Assembly: GCA_002383425.1 (NCBI GenBank)
Contig: DFYV01000151.1
Location: 1-12,885 of the forward strand
From: Bacteroidales bacterium UBA4073
GTDB taxonomy: Bacteria > Bacteroidota > Bacteroidia > Bacteroidales > Tenuifilaceae
DNA: 12,885 nucleotides
Reading direction: 5' to 3'
A program made the position numbers and the translations under genes. Below, in pieces: positions 6,648 through 12,885 of the stretch. Position 1 is the stretch's first letter. Every line of letters begins with the position of its first letter. The notes below the pieces were generated by a model that saw nothing but the letters and a program-made list of their open reading frames with translations, made no database searches and had not been told where the DNA came from.

Positions 6648-6700
6648 TCACCTCTTATTCGGCGGTGTTTTGTGTATTTGTACTTTAGTGTAGGGTAACT
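6648..6700. repeat. Truncated third copy (left end) of the dispersed repeat
   Basis: TTTAGTGTAGGGTAAC and the preceding GTTTTGTG(C/T)ATTTGT match copy 2, whose equivalent segment is 2473-2507. Looser similarity extends back to about 6648. The match stops abruptly after GGTAACT at about 6700. It begins about 40 bp after the nuclease stop codon. The rest of 6608-6949 holds no gene that I can support; it ends in the leuS promoter. Confidence 0.65.
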
Positions 6701-6907
6701 GATTTATGAGATTGTTCCGCTAAGTTCATAAAGGCCTTCACGGGGAGCCATTTCCCATGCGGGTTTTCTGCCATTTGGCCTACCATTGCGGTTTGGATTC
6801 CCCTGTTCCCTTAAAGAATCAGATTGTTTTATCCCTAATAATTTCGACCCCACCGCCTCATTTCAATTCATTCTTTAAAATCGCTACACTATTTAACCTG
6901 TTTTTCC

Positions 6908-6915
6908 TATCTTTG
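6908..6915 (+). promoter_or_regulatory. Bacteroidetes -7 box for leuS
   Basis: TATCTTTG is a perfect TAnnTTTG box, 34 nt before ATG 6950. Transcription would start at about 6921. The -33 element is not obvious (CTATTT near 6890). No SD is seen before leuS, as is usual in this phylum. Confidence 0.6.
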
Positions 6916-6949
6916 CGGGTTGAAATCAGCTTAATAAAATCGGGTTGTT

Positions 6950-9733
6950 ATGGACTATAACTTCAGGGAAATTGAACAGAAATGGCAAGATTACTGGCGT
7001 ACAAATAAAATATATAAGGTTGATATTGATCATAGCAAACCCAAGTACTACGTGCTTGACATGTTCCCTTACCCTTCGGGTGCCGGACTTCATGTGGGGC
7101 ATCCCTTAGGATATATCGCATCCGATATTTACTCACGCTACAAAAGGCTCAACGGTTTCAACGTGTTACACCCCATGGGGTATGATGCATTTGGCCTGCC
7201 AGCAGAACAATACGCCATTCAAACCGGGCAACACCCGGCCATAACCACCGAAAGCAATATCAAGCGCTACCGCGAACAGCTCGATAAAATTGGGTTTAGC
7301 TACGATTGGGATCGCGAGTTCCGCACGTGCGACCCCAAGTACTACAAGTGGACCCAATGGGCTTTTATAAAAATGTTCAATCATTGGTACAGCAATAAAA
7401 CTCAAAAAGCTGAACCAATAGAGAATCTTATTGCTGAATTTGAACGCAACGGTAATGCCGATGTTAACGCAGCTTGTAGCGATGTTCGCACATTCACCGC
7501 TTCCGAATGGAAAACCATGGACGAAAAGACCCAACAGGAAGTGCTACTTGCTTACCGCCTTGCCTACCTGGCCGATGTGATGGTTAACTGGTGCCCTGCG
7601 CTGGGTACCGTATTGGCTAACGACGAGGTGAAGGAGGGTGTATCGATACGTGGCGGATATCCCGTTGAACAACGCAAGATGCGCCAGTGGTGCCTTCGAA
7701 TATCGGCCTATGCCGAACGTCTGCTCAACGACCTTGAGCAACTCCACTGGTCCGACTCCCTCAAGGAGATACAGCGTAACTGGATTGGTAAATCCGAAGG
7801 TGCTGAGATTTGGTTCCGCATTGATGGCAGCGAACGTAAAATCCTAATTTTTACCACCCGCCCCGATACTATTTACGGCGCTACTTTTATGGTACTTGCC
7901 CCTGAAAGCGAACTCGTTGATGAGCTAACTACTCCTGAGCATGTCGAAAAAATGGAAGAATACCGCCAGGAGGTAAAACGCAAAACCGAGCGCGAACGTT
8001 TAGCCGAAGCCCGCAAGGTTACCGGTCAATTTACAGGTAGCTATGCCATAAACCCTTTCACCAACCAACGTATTCCCATTTGGGTAAGCGAGTACGTTTT
8101 GGCAGGTTATGGTACAGGCGCCATTATGGCAGTTCCTGCACACGACAGCCGCGACTTTGCCTTTGCAAAAACCTTTGGCTTACCCATTATTCAAACCGTT
8201 ATTCGCCCCGGCGAACAGCCTACCAATCCTGAATCGTGGATTGAATCGTACGATTCAAAGGAGGGAATGGTAATTAATAGCCCATTAATAAATGGTTTAC
8301 AGGTTAAAGAGGCCATTTCAAAGGTATGCGAGGTGATAGAATCACGCGGAATAGGGAAACGCAAGGTTAACTATCGCTTACGCGATGCCATTTTCAGCCG
8401 TCAGCGCTACTGGGGCGAACCATTCCCAATTTACTACAAGGATGGCATACCTTACCCACTCACCGAGAACCAACTCCCCCTTGAATTACCCGAAATTGAT
8501 GCATACCTCCCAACCGAAAAGGGAGAGCCTCCCCTTGGCCGCGCCAAAAACTGGCATACGCCGGAAGGATATCCCTACGAACTAAGCACCATGCCTGGCT
8601 TTGCTGGTTCATCGGCTTACTACTTACGGTACATGGACCCACACAACGATAATGCCCTTGTTTCACCCGAAGCTAACCAGTACTGGGAAAATGTTGACCT
8701 TTACATTGGTGGTACCGAACATGCAGTAGGGCATCTGATTTACTCAAGGTTCTGGAATAAATTCCTTTACGACCTCGGAGTTGTTTGCAAGCACGAACCA
8801 TTCAAAAAGCTTATCAACCAGGGAATGATTCAGGGCCGTTCAAACTTTGTTTACCGAATCAAGGGTACAAATCAATTCGTTTCGTACAATCTCAAAGATA
8901 AGTACGATATAACTGCCATTCATGTTGATGTTAACATGGTAAGCAACGATATACTCGATATTGAAGCATTCCGGAAATGGCGTCCTGAATTCGAAAATGC
9001 CGAATTTATTCTGGAGGACGGCAAGTATATATGCGGATGGGCTGTTGAAAAGATGAGTAAAAGCATGTGGAATGTGGTAAATCCCGATACCATTGTTGAA
9101 CGCTTTGGTGCCGATACCCTTCGCATGTACGAGATGTTCCTTGGCCCTATTGAGCAAAGCAAACCATGGGACACCAATGGAATAGATGGCGTACACAAAT
9201 TCCTCCGTAAGTTCTGGCGGCTATTCCACAATGCACAAAATGGCTTCTCCGTTTCCGAGGCTGAACCTACAGCTCAGGAGCTTAAGGTTCTTCATAAAAC
9301 CATCAAAAAGGTTACCGAGGACATCGAAAAGTTTAGCTTTAACACTGGCGTTTCGGCTTTCATGATTTGCGTTAACGAGCTTACCGACCTAAAATGCAGC
9401 AAGCGTGCCATACTTGAACCATTAACCATTCTAATTGCGCCCTACGCACCTCATATCGCCGAAGAGCTTTGGCATCTGCTTGGGAATGAAACATCGGTTA
9501 ATGTTACCACATGGCCAAAATTTAACGAGGATTACGTTAAGGAATCAACCTTCAGCTGTCCCATTTCGTTTAATGGGAAAACCCGCTTTGCCATTGAACT
9601 GCAATTAAACCTTTCAGCCGACGAAGTAGAAAAGATTATTCTTGCCGATGAAAACACCAAAAGATATCTCGATGGCAAACAACCCAGAAAGGTAATTGTG
9701 GTGCCTAACAAAATCGTAAATATTGTTGTTTAG
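6950..9733 (+). CDS. leuS: Leucine--tRNA ligase
   Basis: This cytoplasmic class I aminoacyl-tRNA synthetase charges tRNA-Leu with leucine using ATP. The 927-residue length is full for bacterial LeuRS with the inserts found in Bacteroidetes. The HIGH signature appears as H-V-G-H at 48-51 within P-Y-P-S-G-A-G-L-H-V-G-H. The CP1 editing domain has T-T-R-P-D-T at 302-307 and G-Y-G-T-G-A-I-M-A-V-P-A-H-D-S-R-D, with Asp399 and Asp402 near its end, so proofreading looks intact. W-C-P-A-L-G-T-V-L-A-N-D lies in the catalytic core before the editing domain. The KMSKS loop is K-M-S-K-S at 701-705. A leucine-specific insertion precedes it, and the anticodon-binding helical domain and C-terminal domain follow. 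An extra segment at about 150-200 is variable in the family. This is a housekeeping gene and marks the return to core chromosome after the accessory region on the left. The start is fixed by M-D-Y-N-F-R-E-I-E, the normal N-terminus. Confidence 0.98.
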   Translation: MDYNFREIEQKWQDYWRTNKIYKVDIDHSKPKYYVLDMFPYPSGAGLHVGHPLGYIASDIYSRYKRLNGFNVLHPMGYDAFGLPAEQYAIQTGQHPAITTESNIKRYREQLDKIGFSYDWDREFRTCDPKYYKWTQWAFIKMFNHWYSNKTQKAEPIENLIAEFERNGNADVNAACSDVRTFTASEWKTMDEKTQQEVLLAYRLAYLADVMVNWCPALGTVLANDEVKEGVSIRGGYPVEQRKMRQWCLRISAYAERLLNDLEQLHWSDSLKEIQRNWIGKSEGAEIWFRIDGSERKILIFTTRPDTIYGATFMVLAPESELVDELTTPEHVEKMEEYRQEVKRKTERERLAEARKVTGQFTGSYAINPFTNQRIPIWVSEYVLAGYGTGAIMAVPAHDSRDFAFAKTFGLPIIQTVIRPGEQPTNPESWIESYDSKEGMVINSPLINGLQVKEAISKVCEVIESRGIGKRKVNYRLRDAIFSRQRYWGEPFPIYYKDGIPYPLTENQLPLELPEIDAYLPTEKGEPPLGRAKNWHTPEGYPYELSTMPGFAGSSAYYLRYMDPHNDNALVSPEANQYWENVDLYIGGTEHAVGHLIYSRFWNKFLYDLGVVCKHEPFKKLINQGMIQGRSNFVYRIKGTNQFVSYNLKDKYDITAIHVDVNMVSNDILDIEAFRKWRPEFENAEFILEDGKYICGWAVEKMSKSMWNVVNPDTIVERFGADTLRMYEMFLGPIEQSKPWDTNGIDGVHKFLRKFWRLFHNAQNGFSVSEAEPTAQELKVLHKTIKKVTEDIEKFSFNTGVSAFMICVNELTDLKCSKRAILEPLTILIAPYAPHIAEELWHLLGNETSVNVTTWPKFNEDYVKESTFSCPISFNGKTRFAIELQLNLSADEVEKIILADENTKRYLDGKQPRKVIVVPNKIVNIVV

Positions 9734-9743
9734 TCAAAAAAAA

Positions 9744-9774
9744 TTGTTAGGTTCACAAAAATTGTTTATCTTTA
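9744..9774 (+). promoter_or_regulatory. Promoter of the four-helix-bundle gene
   Basis: TTG at 9744-9746 and TATCTTTA at 9767-9774 are separated by 20 nt. This is close to the Bacteroidetes arrangement of -33 TTG and -7 TAnnTTTG, with A in place of the last G. The leader runs about 50 nt to ATG 9833. Unusually for this window, an excellent SD, AAGGAG at 9821-9826, lies 6 nt before that ATG. The gene can therefore be transcribed independently of leuS. Confidence 0.5.
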
Positions 9775-9832
9775 GTTAACCCTTATAAATCATCAACATA
9801 CTTTAAAAACACACAACAGAAAGGAGTACGAT

Positions 9833-10249
9833 ATGGAGAAATCGGACAACAAAACCAAATCGTTCAAGGATTTGGTAGTATGGCAAAAAGCCCATGCATT
9901 TGTGCTTAGTATTTACCAACAGGTAAAAATCTTTCCCGACGATTATCAGGCTAATGTAGGCGACATGCTTTGTGAGAGCGCCACAGCAATTGCTACCAAC
10001 ATAGTTGGTGGTTATAAAAAGAAAGAGCGCGAGGAAAAATTGTTCTTCCTAACAACTGCTCAGGAAGCCCTTGAGGATTGCAGGTACTATATTACCCTTG
10101 CAACCGATTTACAGCTTCTGGATTCGTTCCAGGCCGACGAACTTGAGAATAACCTCAACGAGGTTAGCTACTTGCTTAACTCCTACGCCCGCTCCATCAA
10201 GCGCCGTAAGGATGAGTACAGAAAAGATGATGAACCCAAGGAAGAGTAG
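9833..10249 (+). CDS. Four-helix bundle protein (23S rRNA IVP family)
   Basis: The 138-residue protein belongs to the family first seen as ORFs in intervening sequences of 23S rRNA genes (S23/IVP family), which form small pentameric four-helix bundles. The family start F-K-D-L-V-V-W-Q-K-A is at residues 11-20. The second helix contains E-S-A-T-A-I-A-T-N-I-V-G-G-Y-K-K at about 48-63, where relatives usually have S-I-P-x-N-I-A-E-G. F-L-x-x-A-Q-E-A-L-E-D-C-R-Y-Y matches the third helix. The last 20 residues are highly charged. No rRNA sequence surrounds it, so this is a free-standing chromosomal copy between leuS and the YitT-family gene. Its molecular function is not established; proposals include RNA or nucleic-acid binding. 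It has its own promoter and a strong SD. Confidence 0.85.
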   Translation: MEKSDNKTKSFKDLVVWQKAHAFVLSIYQQVKIFPDDYQANVGDMLCESATAIATNIVGGYKKKEREEKLFFLTTAQEALEDCRYYITLATDLQLLDSFQADELENNLNEVSYLLNSYARSIKRRKDEYRKDDEPKEE

Positions 10250-10266
10250 TTTGAGTTAGCTGAAGA

Positions 10267-11145
10267 ATGAGTACGACTAATGTTATTAAAACAGTCCGAT
10301 CCTATGCCATCATAGTGTTCGGGCTGTTACTTTATGCCCTATCGTGGACAGCCTTTTTAATACCACATAAGATTACTGGCGGAGGTGTATCAGGTATAGG
10401 TGCCTTAGTTTTCTATGCTACTGGCATACCAATGGGATACACCTACTTTGTTATCAACATCGGCCTAATACTCATTGCCATTAAAATGCTGGGTGCAAAC
10501 TTTGGGGTTAAAACCATTTTTGGCGTAACCGTAGGAGCATTGTTGCTTTCGGTTTTACAAATGACCATAAAGATTGCCCTGGTCGAGGATAAGTTTATGT
10601 CCACAATTATTGGTGGGGCACTGGCAGGGGTTGGTCTTGGCATCGTTTTTACCCAGGGTGGCAGTACCGGTGGAACCGACATCATTGCCATGATAATAAA
10701 CAAGTACCGCAACATTAGCCCAGGCAGGGTAATAATGCTTTGCGACGTTTTTATTATTGGATCGTCATTCCTGGTGCTGCTCGATCTTGAACCTGCCAAA
10801 CGTATCGAAACCATTGTGTATGGCTACGTAGCCATGGCAATAACAGCCTACTCACTCGATGCCGTTCTATCGGGAAGTAAACAATCGGTACAGGTTTTTG
10901 TATTTTCGAAACGTTACCAGGAAATTGCCAACCGAATTACTTCTGAAATAAACCGTGGTGTAACCGTTGTTGATGGCATGGGCTGGTACACCAAGGAGCC
11001 ACAAAAAGTGCTAATCTCCCTTGTACGAAAACATGAGGTTAGCTATGTTTATAGAATCATCAAGGAAGTTGACCCCGAAGCCTTTATTTCGGTTGCTACG
11101 GTTACCGGAGTTTACGGAAAGGGGTTTGAACACATCAGGCGATAG
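10267..11145 (+). CDS. YitT-family membrane protein with DUF2179 domain
   Basis: The 292-residue protein has the YitT/DUF161 architecture: about five to six transmembrane helices in residues 10-205, then a soluble C-terminal DUF2179 domain at about 215-285. Family hallmarks are F-L-I-P-x-x-I-T-G-G-G-V-S-G in the first helix-loop and Q-G-G-S-T-G-G-T-D-I at about 134-143 in the second half. The C-terminal domain shows V-F-V-F-S and G-V-T-V-V-D-G-x-G-W-Y, typical of DUF2179. It sits in the inner membrane. The family is suspected of transport, but no substrate is established. ATG 10267 is 17 bp after the four-helix gene stop, so the two are probably co-transcribed. Confidence 0.92.
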   Translation: MSTTNVIKTVRSYAIIVFGLLLYALSWTAFLIPHKITGGGVSGIGALVFYATGIPMGYTYFVINIGLILIAIKMLGANFGVKTIFGVTVGALLLSVLQMTIKIALVEDKFMSTIIGGALAGVGLGIVFTQGGSTGGTDIIAMIINKYRNISPGRVIMLCDVFIIGSSFLVLLDLEPAKRIETIVYGYVAMAITAYSLDAVLSGSKQSVQVFVFSKRYQEIANRITSEINRGVTVVDGMGWYTKEPQKVLISLVRKHEVSYVYRIIKEVDPEAFISVATVTGVYGKGFEHIRR

Positions 11146-11338
11146 CTTAACTTTTAGTTAATCGGAACGGAATTGTTGCCTTTCAATGAATTTTACAATT
11201 TTCGAGTTCAGATTTGTGTCCTACAAATGAAAGTCGGGAAATTATAACCATTGGATATTAGTCGCTTACATGATTAAGCCCTTTGAAATAGCCACATTTT
11301 TACCCGATTTTTCTTCTATTTTATAGAAACCCTGCAAG
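11146..11338. other. Convergent intergenic region with two short palindromes
   Basis: The YitT-family gene and the minus-strand ATPase gene converge here. TTAACT-TTT-AGTTAA (11147-11161) directly follows the first stop. TTCTAT-TTT-ATAGAA (11314-11328) directly precedes the end of the second gene. Both are 6-bp A/T-rich stems without a following T run, so they are only weak candidate terminators for the two strands. I see no gene between them. Confidence 0.3.
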
Positions 11339-12625
11339 TTAGGTTAATGCATACAAAGGTAAATTGATCATCCATGATTCTACATGATAGTCTGCCAAAG
11401 AAGTGCGTATTGCTTTTTTGGGTGTGTATTTCTGACAGAAAAGTTTGAAACTGTTTGCTTGCAGATTTTTATCTGCTTTAACTTCGATGGGAATAATTTC
11501 ATCATTTGCGGTTTGTACTAGAAAATCAAGCTCATATTTGCTGTTATCAAATGTATGATAATAAATTGATAATGTTTCATTCTGAATAAGTTGCTGAAAA
11601 ACATATTGTTCTGTCAAAGCACCTTTGAACTGGGTAAATATCGCATCGCCATCTGCTATTGTTTTTGCGTTCAGCTTCGACATGGCACCTAACAGTCCTA
11701 CATCGTTGTAAAAAAGCTTGAATGCCGATAACTCCTGATAAGCAACCAAAGGCAAAGCAGGCTTGCTTGTATTATAAACCTTATACAATAGTCCTGCATC
11801 TGTAAGCCATTGAATTGCCAATTCAAAATCTTTTGCCCTCGCACCCTGTTTTAATACACCGTAAATGAATTTTTTATTTTCTTTTGACAATTGAGCGGGA
11901 ATACTATCCCAAACCATGTTTATGCGGGGTAAAATTTCTTTTGGGGCATGTTTTGAAAAGTCATTCCTATAAGAAAAAAGAATTTGATTTTGAATGCTAC
12001 GCACATTTTGCCAGTCACGATTTTGCACAAAATCTTTCACAGCTTCGGGCATTCCGCCTACATACAAATAATAGCGTAAATAGTTGATTAATTTGTGATT
12101 GAAAAATTTTAAATTCTCTAAATCTTTCTTTTCTAAAAGTTCAGCTATTCCTGTTTCGCCCATTGCAAGCAGAAATTCCTGAAATGACATCGGATAGAGT
12201 TTCATATAATCCACTTTCCCGACAGGAAATGACTCGTCAGGGTGGATGCCTACCCCCAAAAGTGAACCCGCTGCAATAACATGATATTGTGGGGCATCTT
12301 CGAAAAGATATTTCAGTGCAGTAATTCCTTTTGGTGCATCCTGAATTTCGTCAAAAATAATCAGGGTATCTTCGGCGTTGATTTTTAAATTACAATAAGC
12401 ATTCAACACGGTAACAATTCTGTCTGCATCAAAATCAATTTCAAAGAGATTTTTCGGAGCGTTTGGGCGTTCAAAATTGATATATGCCATTTGTTTGTAT
12501 TCAGTTTTGGCAAATTCCTGAAGTAAATATGTTTTACCCACTTGTCTTGCTCCAAGAAATACAAGTGGTTTTCGCTTCATGGAAGACTTCCACGCTTTCA
12601 GTTCCTTTATTTTTATACGATACAT
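11339..12625 (-). CDS. AAA ATPase with DUF4143 / PD-(D/E)XK-like C-terminus
   Basis: The 428-residue protein is a P-loop ATPase of the large prokaryotic AAA_14/DUF4143 group, which is common, often horizontally acquired and functionally unassigned. Walker A is G-A-R-Q-V-G-K-T at 25-32 and Walker B is L-I-I-F-D-E at 88-93. A-A-G-S-L-L-G at 118-124 resembles the sensor region of the family. Y-V-G-G-M-P-E-A-V at 188-196 is a further hallmark. The C-terminal domain contains E-L-D-F at 365-368 and I-P-I-E-V-K at 378-383, which resembles a PD-(D/E)XK nuclease core with Asp367, Glu381 and Lys383 all kept. I chose ATG at 12625 because M-Y-R-I-K-I-K-E-L is the usual beginning of the family and lies downstream of the promoter repeats. 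The frame stays open to an ATG at 12748, which would add 41 residues made largely of translated 33-bp repeats. It appears to be a single gene, separate from the plus-strand operons. Confidence 0.88.
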   Translation of the reverse strand: MYRIKIKELKAWKSSMKRKPLVFLGARQVGKTYLLQEFAKTEYKQMAYINFERPNAPKNLFEIDFDADRIVTVLNAYCNLKINAEDTLIIFDEIQDAPKGITALKYLFEDAPQYHVIAAGSLLGVGIHPDESFPVGKVDYMKLYPMSFQEFLLAMGETGIAELLEKKDLENLKFFNHKLINYLRYYLYVGGMPEAVKDFVQNRDWQNVRSIQNQILFSYRNDFSKHAPKEILPRINMVWDSIPAQLSKENKKFIYGVLKQGARAKDFELAIQWLTDAGLLYKVYNTSKPALPLVAYQELSAFKLFYNDVGLLGAMSKLNAKTIADGDAIFTQFKGALTEQYVFQQLIQNETLSIYYHTFDNSKYELDFLVQTANDEIIPIEVKADKNLQANSFKLFCQKYTPKKAIRTSLADYHVESWMINLPLYALT

Positions 12626-12635
12626 ATTTTTGATT

Positions 12636-12651
12636 TTGATTGTACAATCAA
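12636..12651. promoter_or_regulatory. Perfect 16-bp palindrome, operator candidate
   Basis: TTGATTGTACAATCAA at 12636-12651 is a perfect palindrome. It lies 10 bp upstream of the preferred ATPase start (12625) and just downstream of the tandem promoter-like units. That is a fitting place for a repressor site or for a translation-controlling hairpin in the leader. Nothing in the window encodes an obvious cognate regulator. Confidence 0.5.
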
Positions 12652-12765
12652 CATTTTTCTCCCATAAATTCGTTGTAAATATACATTTTTCTCCCGTATA
12701 TTTATTCGCAAATATACACTTTTCTCCCATATATTCCATCGCAAACATACACTTTTCTCTCCGTT
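12649..12765 (-). promoter_or_regulatory. Tandem 32-33-bp repeats with -7 boxes
   Basis: On the minus strand, about four units begin with GGGAGAAAA(A/G)TGTAT and repeat every 33, 33 and 32 bp. Each of the first three contains a Bacteroidetes -7 type box: TATGTTTG at 12742-12749, TATATTTG at 12709-12716 and TATATTTA at 12676-12683. Units vary between the boxes. The array lies upstream of the ATPase gene and would place transcription starts at about 12735, 12702 and 12669. No good -33 TTG is at standard spacing; the TTTG of the preceding unit lies 25 nt before the next box. Because the unit is 33 bp, the reading frame of the ATPase stays open through it, encoding an 11-residue repeat around G-E-K-C-I-F. 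Confidence 0.65.
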
Positions 12766-12885
12766 GCGCGATAAGCTCTTTTCCCTCGGTCCCTAATTCC
12801 TGTAATCCTTCTTTTAGCGTACTCTATGCTATAAAATTCTTTTCCGTTTCATCCGCATCATCATTAAATTCAGAACTCCTGACCC
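12766..12885 (-). other. Possible broken gene end at window edge
   Basis: On the minus strand, the frame of the ATPase gene continues upstream of the repeats as K-E-G-L-Q-E-L-G-T-E-G-K-E-L-I-A-Q-R-R. It is interrupted by TAG at 12824-12826 and is then open again to the window edge with an acidic segment (N-D-D-A-D-E-T-E-K). It reads like the C-terminus of another protein with one stop, but I recognise no family. The gene, if real, lies mostly outside the window. Confidence 0.2.

Noticed and set aside
6757..6960. Plus-strand open frame of 67 codons before leuS
   Set aside because: No domain, overlaps the leuS promoter and start, and composition is not protein-like.
8840..9231. Minus-strand open frames inside leuS
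   Set aside because: They are antisense shadows of a highly conserved housekeeping gene.
12649..12765. CRISPR array
   Set aside because: Units are contiguous 32-33-bp tandem repeats without unique spacers, and no cas gene is present.

Overview
The window looks like a piece of a Bacteroidota (Bacteroidetes) chromosome. The reasons are Bacteroidetes-type -7 promoter boxes (TAnnTTTG) upstream of several genes, almost no Shine-Dalgarno sequences, a lipoprotein signal followed by the acidic export signal C-S-K-D-D, a leucyl-tRNA synthetase with the inserts usual for that phylum, and a DUF4143-type ATPase.

Left part (1-6700) is accessory and rearranged. An imperfect repeat of about 315 bp occurs at 1-321 and, in the same orientation, at 2485-2800. 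The left 50 bp of the same repeat occurs a third time near 6648-6700, downstream of the restriction gene. Between the two long copies lie a CPBP-family membrane protease broken by a one-base frameshift (468-1195), an unidentified decayed stretch, a frameshifted remnant of an IS3-type transposase OrfA (1465-1636), and an intact surface lipoprotein of glycoside hydrolase family 16 (1638-2393). After the second copy comes a secreted SGNH-hydrolase-like protein (2865-3644), a good rho-independent terminator, and a gene-free stretch of about 680 bp holding a chain of hairpins. Next is a compact type II restriction-modification operon. Its methyltransferase (4329-5702) carries an N-terminal HEAT-repeat domain and a beta-type TSPPY catalytic domain. 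The following gene (5705-6607) is a PD-(D/E)XK endonuclease resembling the CfrBI family. Repeated AAAACCTTTT boxes sit just upstream of the methyltransferase promoter.

Central part (6950-11145) looks like stable core chromosome: leucyl-tRNA synthetase (leuS), a small four-helix-bundle protein of the 23S rRNA intervening-sequence family, and a YitT-family membrane protein with a C-terminal DUF2179 domain. leuS and the four-helix gene each have a recognisable Bacteroidetes promoter.

Right part (11339-12885) carries, on the minus strand, an AAA ATPase with a C-terminal DUF4143/PD-(D/E)XK-like domain. Upstream of it is a tandem array of 32-33 bp units, each bearing a -7 promoter box, followed by a perfect 16-bp palindrome. 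This is the most unusual regulatory structure in the window. The most interesting protein-level observation is the HEAT-methyltransferase fusion paired with the CfrBI-like nuclease.
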